A stretch of DNA of 64,000 nucleotides, from contig JADHYV010000022.1 of NCBI GenBank assembly GCA_027604705.1, forward strand, positions 186,001 through 250,000. Direction: 5' to 3'. The stretch's first letter is position 1. The number at the start of each line of letters is the position of its first letter. This DNA is from Allomyces arbusculus (Eukaryota > Blastocladiomycota > Blastocladiomycetes > Blastocladiales > Blastocladiaceae). The translations under genes and the position numbers were made by a program. Below, in pieces: positions 26,315-36,046 of this stretch. The notes below the pieces were generated by a model. The model was not told the DNA's origin and did no database searches. It was given only the letters and a program-made list of their open reading frames with translations.

Positions 26315-27568
26315 ATGTGTGAGCGCACCATGAACCATTTTTCACCTATTGAAATATCGACAATGACTTGTGTTGGTAATCTGTACCAACACAAAGACCC
26401 TCCCGCCCACTGCATCAACATTTTCACGCTGGCAAAGTACCTTGAACTGGACGACAAGATTGTTGGTATCAAGCTCGTATACTCTGGCGGTGAATCCCAA
26501 ATCCTTCGCGGTTGCAGTTCGTCCATGACCAAGAAGAAGACCTTCTACAACCAAGTGTCTCTCTGTTACCGCATCCCAAACCGCTCCATGTACAGCCTCA
26601 AGATATTCCACAATGGCGCCATCCAGCTGACTGGGGTCCGCGATATTCAAGAGGCAGTCAAAGCCATGGCCCATATTGTGTCAAAGATTCAGCAGATTGA
26701 CGGCATCTATGCAGTAAACCTCAAGGACTATTCCCCTGACAAACCCTACGTCTCGCATGACCTCCTCGTATATTCACGGCACGGTCGCATTGTGGGGTTC
26801 AAAGGCACAAACAACATGTACTACATTAATGGCGAGTATCTGACTCTGTGCGAAACCACTCTTCCAGGTGACCATGTCTTGGTCTCGGCGTCCTGGTCAG
26901 CCATGTCGAAAATGGTCTACACACTGGATGGCGAGTATATTGGCAAGTACAAGTTGCAGACCATTGCAGCAATTCCATCAAGAAGTGTGCGCAAAGACTT
27001 TACCATCAAAGACGGATTGGTATTTGACCGCGAAAAGCAGATCGGGTCCATCCGCCTGGTACTCGAACCCAACGCCCACACGTTGCTGAGTGCTACCAAG
27101 ATGTTTCGCTCCCAATTCCCAGACCTTCGCCACATGCTTGTCAAGGCACAACCTTTTGACGATTCCCTGAAGCTGTCAAACGTTGACGACTCGTTTTTCG
27201 AGATTCACAACATCAACGTTCGTTTCAGTGCCGACTTCAAGATGTATCGCCAAGAACTGCATCAAATGTTTGTAGACAACGGTCTCTACTCGCGTTTTGA
27301 GCCGTGTTCGCGACTCGGGGTCAATCTCCGTTTCAAAGACTGTCCAGTATACTCGCACAAGAGTCCCAAATACGTTCCAGGGGTCTGCCAATGTGCAGAC
27401 CCAGCACGGGTTTGCCACTGCAAAGTGATATCGTTTCTGTGCTTCCACAGCGGAAAAATCGTGGTGACTGGGATCAAGAATCTCGATGACGTCGATCGCG
27501 TCACCGGCTTTGTGAAGAAGCTGATGATTGATAATTTGGACAAAATCGTCAACGCTTCAAGAACATAA
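26315..27568 (+). CDS. TATA-binding-protein-like transcription factor
   Basis: The 417-residue protein resembles the divergent TBP-like proteins of giant viruses (Mimivirus R453 type). In the first repeat FYNQVSLCYRIPNRSMYSLK is followed by IFHNGAIQLTGVRDI, the viral form of the TBP saddle strand F-x-N-G-x-I-x-x-T-G. The second half repeats this: INVRFSADFKMYRQELHQMF and FHSGKIVVTGIKNLDDV. A CQC...CHC cluster near 375 may bind metal. It should recruit polymerase with the TFIIB at 40712-41641. The ATGs at 26315 and 26330 are both possible. Confidence 0.8.
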   Translation: MCERTMNHFSPIEISTMTCVGNLYQHKDPPAHCINIFTLAKYLELDDKIVGIKLVYSGGESQILRGCSSSMTKKKTFYNQVSLCYRIPNRSMYSLKIFHNGAIQLTGVRDIQEAVKAMAHIVSKIQQIDGIYAVNLKDYSPDKPYVSHDLLVYSRHGRIVGFKGTNNMYYINGEYLTLCETTLPGDHVLVSASWSAMSKMVYTLDGEYIGKYKLQTIAAIPSRSVRKDFTIKDGLVFDREKQIGSIRLVLEPNAHTLLSATKMFRSQFPDLRHMLVKAQPFDDSLKLSNVDDSFFEIHNINVRFSADFKMYRQELHQMFVDNGLYSRFEPCSRLGVNLRFKDCPVYSHKSPKYVPGVCQCADPARVCHCKVISFLCFHSGKIVVTGIKNLDDVDRVTGFVKKLMIDNLDKIVNASRT

Positions 27569-27570
27569 CT

Positions 27571-27849
27571 TTATGCAGTTCGAGCCGTTTTTGACGACAT
27601 GGGCTTAATCTTTGTTCGTACTGCAGGTGATTTGCGATAAACTTTAAGTTTGCGTTTCGGCAGAATGTAATCTGGATCGCCCTCACTGGGTGGAGAGTCG
27701 AACACAATCACCCTGCGCTTTTCGCGGTTTGAGCACACTGTTCGAACCGACTTTTGTTTCTCAAAGTACCTGTAACGGTAGTACTTGTCGAAATGGACCG
27801 TGCGCTTTGACTTGGCAAGTTTTGATAGAGTCTTGAAGAATTCGTTCAT
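27571..27849 (-). CDS. small basic protein
   Basis: A 92-residue protein very rich in Lys and Arg (KLSKRTV..., PKRKLKVYRK, RTKIKP). It may bind nucleic acid, perhaps in genome packing, but no family is recognised. It ends 2 bases from the convergent TBP-like gene. Confidence 0.55.
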   Translation of the reverse strand: MNEFFKTLSKLAKSKRTVHFDKYYRYRYFEKQKSVRTVCSNREKRRVIVFDSPPSEGDPDYILPKRKLKVYRKSPAVRTKIKPMSSKTARTA

Positions 27850-27869
27850 TATATCATGTTGACAGAAAT

Positions 27870-30800
27870 TTAAGCAATGGCAACTCGCGCACCCGTGTTC
27901 ATGTTGAACCATGACATGCTCGATGATTCCCAAACAAGGGACACGGACTGTCCCGACGCCTCCATGACAAGACCATTGACGACGTTCCCACTTTGCTCCA
28001 AAGGAACTGTGAACGAGCCCTTAATGAGGAGCTCCACCGTCGCTGGTACGAACATGAGCAAAATAACTTTGAGTTGCCCATCAAAGAATCCGTTGCCGAG
28101 CTCAACGACACCCGTCGAACTCTCTGAACTTTGAGTCACGGTAATGTACGACATTTGCTTGTTCCTGTCGAGTTGGACAGTCTGGTTGCTCTGGATACTG
28201 ACTTTTTCAAAACTGAATCCAAAGAGACCAGTCATCATCCCTCCATCAGCATACGTCAAATGGCCGCTTTTCAGAATTGCGCCCTGGCTATGCATATTGG
28301 ATTCTCCTGGTGTTTCGAGATCCAACATTTCGCGGACTTCAGGAACACTCAAGGACTTGATTTGGCCGCCCTTGGGTCGACCCACAAACGATTCTTCATT
28401 CACAGTAAATGCAGTTGGATTATTTGCTACAGTGGCCCGAAGCATGGAATTGTCGGTCGTGTACGATGTCGTGTACACGCCATTTTGGACAGACTGTGCC
28501 ATGCCCGAAATGTTGATGGCTGCTGTTCCCCCAGAAACAACACTTCCACGAATCTGGCCATCGCGAAACAAAACGTCTCCATCACGGACATCAAGTAGCT
28601 TCCCAGCATCAATCGTCACATTGGATTGTACAATCTCAGCATCTGCAACGACAGTATTGGTGACCGTTTTACCATTCCCGTCAACGTTCCCTTGCAGCTG
28701 GAACCCAGAAATCTTGTCAATCTTCAGGACCTCGTCTGGTCCAAACGACATTGCATTGGACGTCACTAACAGTTTTTGGTTGTTGACGTAGGGAATACAG
28801 TACGTTCGGAGGTAATCTCCACCAATACCGGCATTGGACTTGACCGTGAAATTTCCGACATTCCAGTTTGCAGTCAGTTCAGTCGACCCGTCCCTCATAA
28901 CAAAAGTGGACGCGTGAAAGCCGTCCAGCAAATCGGCATTGAAGTTGGACACGAGCGTGTTGTTGGCGATATTCACAGACCCAGTCACCGTCAAGTTTGT
29001 AAATGTGCCAGTCGAAGCAACGGTCGCGCCAATCGGGGTATTGTCAATAGAACCACCGCGAATATAAAAGTTTGACCCAGACACCTGGTACTGTCCTGCA
29101 TCCAGGGGCTGCAGGAGCACTGGACTTGAAATCCCGCGACAGTACACGTTTGCAAACTCGGCATCACCAAGTGTTCCAATGAACTTTTGAGAGCTCTTGT
29201 CGAGAAAACCGTCCCTGAAAAACTTGAACCGAACACTGTTGCGCTGCATTCCAAAGAATGAAGTCACAGCCCCACTCGTCCCAGGGCCGCTTCCACTATT
29301 CCAGTTGGCAATGACCCCCATGTCGAAACTTGTTGGCTGAACATGCTTGCTCCGTATTGTTCCCTCGACAGTCGACCCAACATCAAAGTCGGGAAGCGTC
29401 AGAGCGATGACAAGCGTGACAGATGTCGGAGCCTCAAGGACACTGTACTCTCCATCAATGTCGGGATTGCTTTCTGAAATCCAAAGCGTGTCTCCTTCGC
29501 GGAGATTGTGGGCCCTATCGACAGTCAGTAACACACTTGACGCATGAAACTGTGCCATTGCAGTCACTTGCAAAGTACTTCCTCCACCTATGTTGATGAA
29601 TCCAGAGTCCAGAACAGTTTCTGAAAATATCGTTTGTGACGTTGTCCCAGAGACGATCAGATTGCCATTGATGCGCACGATATTACAGTCCATTTGGATT
29701 TCGTCAGTTCCCGCAATGGTCAGCACTTGCCCGTCAGTGGATATGCTTCGGTGCTTTTGGTCAGTGCCGTGATAGTCAAACAGCAGGCGCGTGCCAACAG
29801 GAACGTGGATGTCCGGAACGTCAAGAGACAGCGGGCACGCTGAACTTTGTAAATGAAAGGCTTCTGGGTTTGCGTAAACCTGGGCCAAGTCGCTGAGCAC
29901 AATGGGCTTGGATGTATGTGTTGACTCGGATGGCGCAAGAACAAGTTTCGTTGACGAAACGATATCCAACGTTCCAGATGTCGCCCATGATATGCTTGCA
30001 TCCTGGTTTGCAATGTTACCGAACGACAATAGAGTCGCGTCATCAATGTGGACACTGGCCAGTGAACGAAGAATAATATTTCCGACAGAATTGGTCAACA
30101 CAAGGTTGCTTGAAGAAGGTACCATGGACAAGTAACATGAACACACGTCACCGGCTCCATGGAGAAAACACAGGCGGCATCCCGACTGAACAATATTGTG
30201 AGGGCTCGCGAGTAAGAGTGACCGCGGCGTCTCAATGACCATCGTTGACGCGGAACCAGCAAATATTTTGTTTGATGTAGACCCCACAAACAGACCATTG
30301 GAAACCATGACCTGGGATGACATGTTGATTCCACCGGGGGCAGACAAAACAAGCGACCCGTCCGTTCGCCCTGTCACAAACTGGGCCCTCGACCACAACA
30401 CTGAGGCGTCCTTGGACGTATTGTCGAGTAACGTAGTGCCTCCAACATACAGTTTTGCCTCGTTGGTACTTCCAACAAGCGTGCCCATGAACGTGTCGCT
30501 CATCCCCACACCGACATTGCCATATGGAGTTGCAGTCAGCACTGACGTCAGAACTCCCAGGGAAGTCGAATTCAATGGGCTTGCTTTAAGTGACCAAAGG
30601 TTTCGGGTCGCCACATTTCCAATCGCAAACGCGTATGCCCCGTTGCGCCGAAAGAGAATCTGGGAACTGTTGTCGACCAAGTCAACATGCCCGCTACCGA
30701 TTGTCAATCGGTTGGTCGGTGAATTCGTTCCGAGACCAAAGCAAGCAGTGTTGATATTATAGAAAAAGTTGTCATTGTCTTGGCTCAACGTAGTTGTTCC

Positions 30801-33800
30801 TGCAGAGTCTGTGCTGTTGACAAACACGACGGACCCGATAGTCCATTTTCCCGAGTACCCAGTTCCTCCAAGAGCAAGACTGATGGGCTTTCCCCGCCAT
30901 TCCGCATCGTAAATGTACCCGTTAATGGACACATTCAGCAATGTCGAGTCGTTGGTATTCTTCATGCTCAGCACCCCGCCCGGAATGGTGTCTTTCCAGC
31001 TAAAACTTGTGTTCCCCATAATCAGTTCGCCATTCATGATGGTGGAAAGACTCGATAATGTAAGCCTTTGCGGAGACACAATCCCAAGATTTCCATTGGT
31101 ATCCAATGCAAGCTGAGACTGTGTTGACCCGAACCGAAGGTTTTGCTTGACCGAAACACTTGCGTCAATGTTGACGTTTTGAACGCCACTGATTTTCAAA
31201 TTGGCATTGTCCACCAGCTGGAACGACGATGTTCCCACTGTGAGCAAGTTTCCCATGACGTTGAGTGCGTTTGATGCAACATTCCATGCCTGGTTATTGT
31301 AGAAAAGCGACCCTGTGCCACTGGTGATACTTGTCCCTTGCGGAACGACAACACTCCCGCCAGGTTGTAAGATGACGTTGCCATTTTCTGCCGCCAAAAT
31401 CAGGTCAGGTCGGCCGACAATCTTATTGACGTTTGCGACAGGCGCCACAATACCCTGAAGAGCAAAGACTTGATTCAATTTCAAATTCCCATAGTCTGAA
31501 ATACCGATGATAGAGTTTTGCTGCACTGAATTGGCTGCCAGAGCGAACATGTTGTCGCTCTGGTCCCACCCCATGAACGCCAACTTTTCAAACGGCCCGT
31601 CAAACCATGTCATGACAATCCCTCGGTCAGTCATGTCTCCCTGCACGCTATTCTTGGCCAAATGCAAGAGCGGATTGATGTACGATGTTGTTGCACTGGC
31701 AATACTCTGCGATGGACCGTTGAGAATCAAAGTTCCATTGATCACAAACTGCGGAGCGTCTATCACGACCTTTTCATTGGTTTGCGACGAAACATGAAAT
31801 CCTTGAGCGTCCTGCCATATTTGTCCGCGGTCGCCAAACGTCATTCGCGTGTCCATGGGGACGTTGACGCGGTAGTTGGCGGCAAGGTTCACGTTACGTG
31901 TCGCATAGAACCCAATGTCTGACTGGCCTGTCCTGACTGAGTACATGTCGATACGATCGCTGGATGCACCAATGAACTTTCCGCCAGCTGAACCAAACTG
32001 TATTTGACACACGTCCGGCAGCATCGTCTTGGCAGCAAAGACTTCAAAGACGGCAGCCAAGGGGCTTTGGGGGCGCACTGCAACATAGTTGCTCTGAAAG
32101 TCAATTGAGCCTGGGGCAGACGGCGATGATTCTGAAACAATGGACAACCCACCTGCACTTCCTGAAATGGACTGGGTCGTTCCGCCAAATACAAACCGGC
32201 AATTCGCCGGAACACTCACCACCCCTCCTGGCAATGCAGGCAACAGCCGAATGTTGCTTTTGCTTTCAATGGACAAACCATCTGCTCGGGAATAGATGCG
32301 CTGGCCCCCGATATTCAAATACACGCTTTCCGGCACAAAGATGTTGGACTCTGCTGGAAGACTAAATGACAAGGCATTTCCCGAGGCAATGACAAGGCCA
32401 GTCGAGTCTCCCGAAATGCTTCGTGAGGAATTACCAAACGTAATGGGCGAGGAGCTCGGCATGGTGATTCCCCGTCCGTTCTGAAAAAGAAAGCTGAGAC
32501 CGGATGACCGCTGCGAAAAGTTCCATGTAATGTTTCCAACGGCATCGGAGCGCATGTTTGTATTCTGCCCAATGTAGAATGGGACGTTGTCACTAACCTT
32601 GACTGAGACTCCCGGCTGTAGCAAAATGTTGCGCGTTGCTGACAACACAAGGTCGGGGTCTCCGCTCAAAGCGCCAATCTGCAATGACCCAATGTCGAGC
32701 GACCCCTTGGTTCCCACCACTGTTTTGACTCCACTCAGTGCATTTCGCGTGACTGTTGCATCAGAATAAAACACAAACGTTCCTGAGGACACCTTGTACC
32801 CAAAGAAACCTTGTTTTCCTGCACCACTTGGAAAAGTAAACCCCGCATCGCTTGTGAACGGTGATACCGTGTCGAGTTGAACGATTGGGTCAGTGAACCT
32901 CAACCAGTTTGCAGCCAACGTCATGGCATTCGTTGCAGTCGAACCCTGAATACAAAGCCCGGTGTTGAAACGGTTTCCAAAGCAGACCGGAACATTTGCT
33001 GCAAGCTGCAATGCCGTCTTTCCAAATAGTTGCATTGCACCGTACTCTGCCATCGTCCGTGGCGTGTCATTGGTACGCCTGAACCGACGAACCATCCCAA
33101 GGCCCAAACCGACAGAAACTCTTGGAAGTGAGAGTCCACTGTAAAACTCGAAACAAAATGACAATGCGTCTGGAACGAGCGTCACGATATGATGGCCACT
33201 CAAAACAGCAACGGTTTCCTGAGACCCGTGAAGGTACACGAGGTCACCAACAGCAAAACCGTGAGCACTGTCCACGGTCACCTGAATGGAAGTTGTACTG
33301 ACCCTTGTGAGTTGATTGATCTGAATGTCGGTGTCTGTTCCTCCAACGGTCAGTGACAGCCCATCCTCGCCAGTCGTTTCCACGGCGAACGATGAACTCG
33401 ACTTGATGGTTGCGGATTCACTCGCCACCAACGAAAAAGATTTTGTGTTGGCGAGGTTCACATCAAACGGTCCCTGACTGATTCCAGCAACGTTGGTCAC
33501 ATTTCCATACAGCCCAATGGATTGACTGCTGCTGAGACCAATCGTTTCTGATGATGAAATTGTGTTTTGTGCAATCCTCAAACTCCCAATCCCCACATTG
33601 CCTGAAACGTCGAGGTTTCCTGAAATCACCAAGGTATCGTCGACGCCCTTGTTCCATTTCATGTACGCGTCCGACGTTGCGCTATAAAACTCTGCTGTTT
33701 CCTTCACAACGAGTTCGCGAAACTTTCCAATGGACGGGTAGTTGAGCCCGATGGCCGTGTCGTCGATTTCAGATGAAATCAAGTACACGTTTTCCAGCAC

Positions 33801-33938
33801 GGTTGAGCCAATGATTGCCGACGCGCCAGTTCCAGAGGCGACCCCAGACGACATGGCAGTCGAATTGTCAATGACGAGACCATTTGATGCCGACCCCTTG
33901 AGCGGTTTAGCATTTTGAAATATCTGCCTTCTCGACAT
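27870..33938 (-). CDS. giant fibre-like virion protein, 2,022 aa
   Basis: A very long, beta-rich, Ser/Gly/Asn/Thr-rich protein nearly free of Cys. It repeats phrases such as DPDLVLSATRNILLQPG, SISGSAGGLSI and FGGTTQSISG, the pattern of a trimeric beta-helical fibre. Two copies of the AHGFAVGDLVYL / AHNLREGDTLWI module also occur in the virion protein at 19699-21813. A GGTGYSGKW element recalls phage tail fibres. The C-terminal ~100 residues (TVTQSSESS onward) look like a globular tip. I infer a surface fibre or tail-fibre-like protein. The ATG at 33938 is chosen because a promoter motif lies 7-27 bases upstream. Confidence 0.75.
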   Translation of the reverse strand: MSRRQIFQNAKPLKGSASNGLVIDNSTAMSSGVASGTGASAIIGSTVLENVYLISSEIDDTAIGLNYPSIGKFRELVVKETAEFYSATSDAYMKWNKGVDDTLVISGNLDVSGNVGIGSLRIAQNTISSSETIGLSSSQSIGLYGNVTNVAGISQGPFDVNLANTKSFSLVASESATIKSSSSFAVETTGEDGLSLTVGGTDTDIQINQLTRVSTTSIQVTVDSAHGFAVGDLVYLHGSQETVAVLSGHHIVTLVPDALSFCFEFYSGLSLPRVSVGLGLGMVRRFRRTNDTPRTMAEYGAMQLFGKTALQLAANVPVCFGNRFNTGLCIQGSTATNAMTLAANWLRFTDPIVQLDTVSPFTSDAGFTFPSGAGKQGFFGYKVSSGTFVFYSDATVTRNALSGVKTVVGTKGSLDIGSLQIGALSGDPDLVLSATRNILLQPGVSVKVSDNVPFYIGQNTNMRSDAVGNITWNFSQRSSGLSFLFQNGRGITMPSSSPITFGNSSRSISGDSTGLVIASGNALSFSLPAESNIFVPESVYLNIGGQRIYSRADGLSIESKSNIRLLPALPGGVVSVPANCRFVFGGTTQSISGSAGGLSIVSESSPSAPGSIDFQSNYVAVRPQSPLAAVFEVFAAKTMLPDVCQIQFGSAGGKFIGASSDRIDMYSVRTGQSDIGFYATRNVNLAANYRVNVPMDTRMTFGDRGQIWQDAQGFHVSSQTNEKVVIDAPQFVINGTLILNGPSQSIASATTSYINPLLHLAKNSVQGDMTDRGIVMTWFDGPFEKLAFMGWDQSDNMFALAANSVQQNSIIGISDYGNLKLNQVFALQGIVAPVANVNKIVGRPDLILAAENGNVILQPGGSVVVPQGTSITSGTGSLFYNNQAWNVASNALNVMGNLLTVGTSSFQLVDNANLKISGVQNVNIDASVSVKQNLRFGSTQSQLALDTNGNLGIVSPQRLTLSSLSTIMNGELIMGNTSFSWKDTIPGGVLSMKNTNDSTLLNVSINGYIYDAEWRGKPISLALGGTGYSGKWTIGSVVFVNSTDSAGTTTLSQDNDNFFYNINTACFGLGTNSPTNRLTIGSGHVDLVDNSSQILFRRNGAYAFAIGNVATRNLWSLKASPLNSTSLGVLTSVLTATPYGNVGVGMSDTFMGTLVGSTNEAKLYVGGTTLLDNTSKDASVLWSRAQFVTGRTDGSLVLSAPGGINMSSQVMVSNGLFVGSTSNKIFAGSASTMVIETPRSLLLASPHNIVQSGCRLCFLHGAGDVCSCYLSMVPSSSNLVLTNSVGNIILRSLASVHIDDATLLSFGNIANQDASISWATSGTLDIVSSTKLVLAPSESTHTSKPIVLSDLAQVYANPEAFHLQSSACPLSLDVPDIHVPVGTRLLFDYHGTDQKHRSISTDGQVLTIAGTDEIQMDCNIVRINGNLIVSGTTSQTIFSETVLDSGFINIGGGSTLQVTAMAQFHASSVLLTVDRAHNLREGDTLWISESNPDIDGEYSVLEAPTSVTLVIALTLPDFDVGSTVEGTIRSKHVQPTSFDMGVIANWNSGSGPGTSGAVTSFFGMQRNSVRFKFFRDGFLDKSSQKFIGTLGDAEFANVYCRGISSPVLLQPLDAGQYQVSGSNFYIRGGSIDNTPIGATVASTGTFTNLTVTGSVNIANNTLVSNFNADLLDGFHASTFVMRDGSTELTANWNVGNFTVKSNAGIGGDYLRTYCIPYVNNQKLLVTSNAMSFGPDEVLKIDKISGFQLQGNVDGNGKTVTNTVVADAEIVQSNVTIDAGKLLDVRDGDVLFRDGQIRGSVVSGGTAAINISGMAQSVQNGVYTTSYTTDNSMLRATVANNPTAFTVNEESFVGRPKGGQIKSLSVPEVREMLDLETPGESNMHSQGAILKSGHLTYADGGMMTGLFGFSFEKVSIQSNQTVQLDRNKQMSYITVTQSSESSTGVVELGNGFFDGQLKVILLMFVPATVELLIKGSFTVPLEQSGNVVNGLVMEASGQSVSLVWESSSMSWFNMNTGARVAIA

Positions 33939-33944
33939 GGCCTT

Positions 33945-33978
33945 TTCAATTAAATACGAGCCTGGATTTAATTTGCAC
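33945..33978. promoter_or_regulatory. paired promoter motifs between divergent genes
   Basis: TTCAATTAAATACGAGCCTGG lies on the plus strand and CAAATTAAATCC on the minus strand, about 10 bases apart, in a 47-base gap between divergent genes. Each copy points at one gene. Confidence 0.55.
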
Positions 33979-33985
33979 AAGCGCC

Positions 33986-34318
33986 ATGGACGACCTCGTT
34001 GAAGCCTTTGGAGCAGCGTCACTGATATGTCCGGAATCCAACACGAAAGAACTCATGACCAACTTTCAATTGACCCGGGAACTTCTTGAAAGTCTGCACA
34101 CCCTCGGCCCGTCAAATGAGAGCGTCAGGCGACATGTTCAGCGTTGCGTCCAGCGCTATCAAGTATATCTGCACTACCAACTGTTTGACAACCCCAACTA
34201 TGTCCACGTCATACATCACATTCAGCGGATTCTGACGGAGCAAAATGTTTATTGCCAACTGCTTCTGGCGTTTTATCTTGACAGCGAAATCATTTCCATT
34301 CTTGAGTGCGAATGCTAA
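33986..34318 (+). CDS. hypothetical helical protein, 110 aa
   Basis: A helix-rich soluble protein, divergent from the large fibre gene. No motif is recognised. It ends 15 bases before the convergent SKP1-like gene. Confidence 0.6.
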   Translation: MDDLVEAFGAASLICPESNTKELMTNFQLTRELLESLHTLGPSNESVRRHVQRCVQRYQVYLHYQLFDNPNYVHVIHHIQRILTEQNVYCQLLLAFYLDSEIISILECEC

Positions 34319-34332
34319 ACTGCCAATGACGT

Positions 34333-34743
34333 TTACTGTCGGATGAGCGTCGAAAACTCTACGAGTTGCGTGTCTGTCATGACCTCGAGGATTTCGGCCA
34401 TGATTTTGCTCGCGACATGGACGACGCGCGGCATATCAAAGTAATCCCCAATTTCGAGTGTCTTGATGAGTTTCTCGTAGTTGGTCGGGCCATATGGTCG
34501 GAGTGCATCGCGCTCGGCGTCCGTGACGTCAACGAAGTGGTTGGAAGTGTTAGGGTATTTATCCCATTCGGCGAGAATGCAGTTGACGAGCCGCCAATCG
34601 GACATGTGAATCTGAGGCGCATCCCATCCGAGCGAATCGTCGACGTCACTGCAATCTTCAACCAGGTTCTTAAGGACGTTGCTATGCTTGAAGATATACT
34701 CTGGGAGGCGGATGTATTCGTGATTGAAGATCTTGAGCAACAT
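34333..34743 (-). CDS. SKP1-like (BTB/POZ-fold) protein
   Basis: The 136-residue protein opens with a strand, HEYIRLPEYIF, followed by HSNVLKNLVED, like the BTB start of SKP1. The second half, YEKLIKTLEIGDYFDMPRVVHVASKIMAEIL, matches the SKP1 region that follows (l-x-AanYLdi-x-x-Ll-x-l-x-c-x-x-vA-x-mi). SKP1 links F-box proteins to cullin ubiquitin ligases. I infer that the virus may hijack a host SCF ligase. Length fits a SKP1 domain lacking the long linker. Confidence 0.75.
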   Translation of the reverse strand: MLLKIFNHEYIRLPEYIFKHSNVLKNLVEDCSDVDDSLGWDAPQIHMSDWRLVNCILAEWDKYPNTSNHFVDVTDAERDALRPYGPTNYEKLIKTLEIGDYFDMPRVVHVASKIMAEILEVMTDTQLVEFSTLIRQ

Positions 34744-34853
34744 CTTGGAATGCTCGCGTCACCGCCGGTTCAGGGACGGCCAGGTCGAACTAATGATTTC
34801 AGACGCATCCATCGATACTACCACAATTTGATGGACACAAGTAAACACGGTCC

Positions 34854-35324
34854 ATGTTCAAACACTTGTACAGCATCAACCGACAGGTCCACAAGGATTG
34901 TTTTCTCGAATGCCTGGACCTCCGCCACGAAGCAGACATGAACGAGTTTAACAAGCTCGACATCAATGCCCCACTCAAAGAGTTTGACTACGAGTTCTAT
35001 CAGCTTCCAATGGCGAATTCCTTTACGCGCAACAACGAACCCGTCGACATCACAGTTCCTGTGGAAGTATATGACACTGGAGTTTTCCGTGCGATTGAGT
35101 ACGATATTCAAATGAACGGCACGCCAGCTCGAGAATTTCTGGGTGATATTGACTTTGACCACCTGTATTACGATGTTGTTGACACCATTCGTGACGTTTG
35201 TCGGAAGCTTTTTGTGGGGTTTGACCGCCCTGGCCTCTACTCGCTTGTTTTCCATGCAGACAAATCCATGCATACTCTAAAAGCTGCAAACCTCCATGTA
35301 CTCGTCGTCTATGACACGCCATGA
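34854..35324 (+). CDS. hypothetical protein, 156 aa
   Basis: A soluble, acidic protein with several aromatic residues. No family is recognised. Its stop and the next gene's ATG overlap as ATGA. Confidence 0.6.
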   Translation: MFKHLYSINRQVHKDCFLECLDLRHEADMNEFNKLDINAPLKEFDYEFYQLPMANSFTRNNEPVDITVPVEVYDTGVFRAIEYDIQMNGTPAREFLGDIDFDHLYYDVVDTIRDVCRKLFVGFDRPGLYSLVFHADKSMHTLKAANLHVLVVYDTP

Positions 35325-35839
35325 ACTGTCTTTTTTCACGCAATAGAATAATGGATGGCAAGTCTGATACAATTTTGGTCAATCTCAAGATACTGAGTAA
35401 AGTACCACGCAATGGTCGCATCAGAAAGAACCGCAACGGAAACATCACTCTTGAAAACGACACAATTCTTGTTCCGTTGTGGAGATATCTTTATCACGAC
35501 AATCGGCATCAGGCAGTGGCCGACATTCAAGGTATCATCAACGACGCTTTTTCTGAAATCAGGTCACTGCTGACATCAAAGTATATCCACTCTGACACGA
35601 CTGAACTGGAATTTCTCGACGAAGCCAAACGCGTTCTCGACAAGTTGGCCATCATGCATCGCGAGCTCAATGGAGCAGCTCTCGGACTCGAAAACCTCAA
35701 GTCAACGTATTCCGAAGACATTGCAGTGACGTCGAGCATTGACCTGATCATCGAAAAAATTCATCTTCAGTTGGCTGAAATTGTTCGCAAAGTTCCGACG
35801 ATGGTCGTTAACACGGAAAATAATTCGCCTGTTACATAG
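35321..35839 (+). CDS. hypothetical helical protein, 172 aa
   Basis: An all-alpha protein with a C-terminal section likely to coil (FLDEAKRVLDKLAIMHREL). The ATG at 35321 overlaps the preceding stop; a second ATG at 35351 is possible. No family is recognised. Confidence 0.6.
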   Translation: MNCLFSRNRIMDGKSDTILVNLKILSKVPRNGRIRKNRNGNITLENDTILVPLWRYLYHDNRHQAVADIQGIINDAFSEIRSLLTSKYIHSDTTELEFLDEAKRVLDKLAIMHRELNGAALGLENLKSTYSEDIAVTSSIDLIIEKIHLQLAEIVRKVPTMVVNTENNSPVT

Positions 35840-35854
35840 TAAAGCATTTCCGTA

Positions 35855-36046
35855 ATGTACGCTGGCAGTGTTTCTGAAAACGTGATCGACTTTTTCAAAA
35901 AATGCGCAAACGCGTTTGTGGACTTTGTCGATGATTCTGGCAAAACCAGCTTTGTCCAAGCTCTGACCAAAAACCATCGCCATTACTACATCGCGTTCCT
36001 TGTGGTGTTTACCTTCCTAATCCTCGAGTCGCTGTTGATTCGTTGA
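35855..36046 (+). CDS. small membrane protein
   Basis: A 63-residue protein with a hydrophobic C-terminal segment (YYIAFLVVFTFLILESLLI). It is probably a single-pass protein of the virion membrane. Its 3' end overlaps the convergent kinase gene by 38 bases. Confidence 0.5.
   Translation: MYAGSVSENVIDFFKKCANAFVDFVDDSGKTSFVQALTKNHRHYYIAFLVVFTFLILESLLIR

Noticed and set aside
27877-33745. Plus-strand open frames opposite the large fibre gene
   Set aside because: They are short, lack promoters and mirror the low-complexity composition of the real gene.
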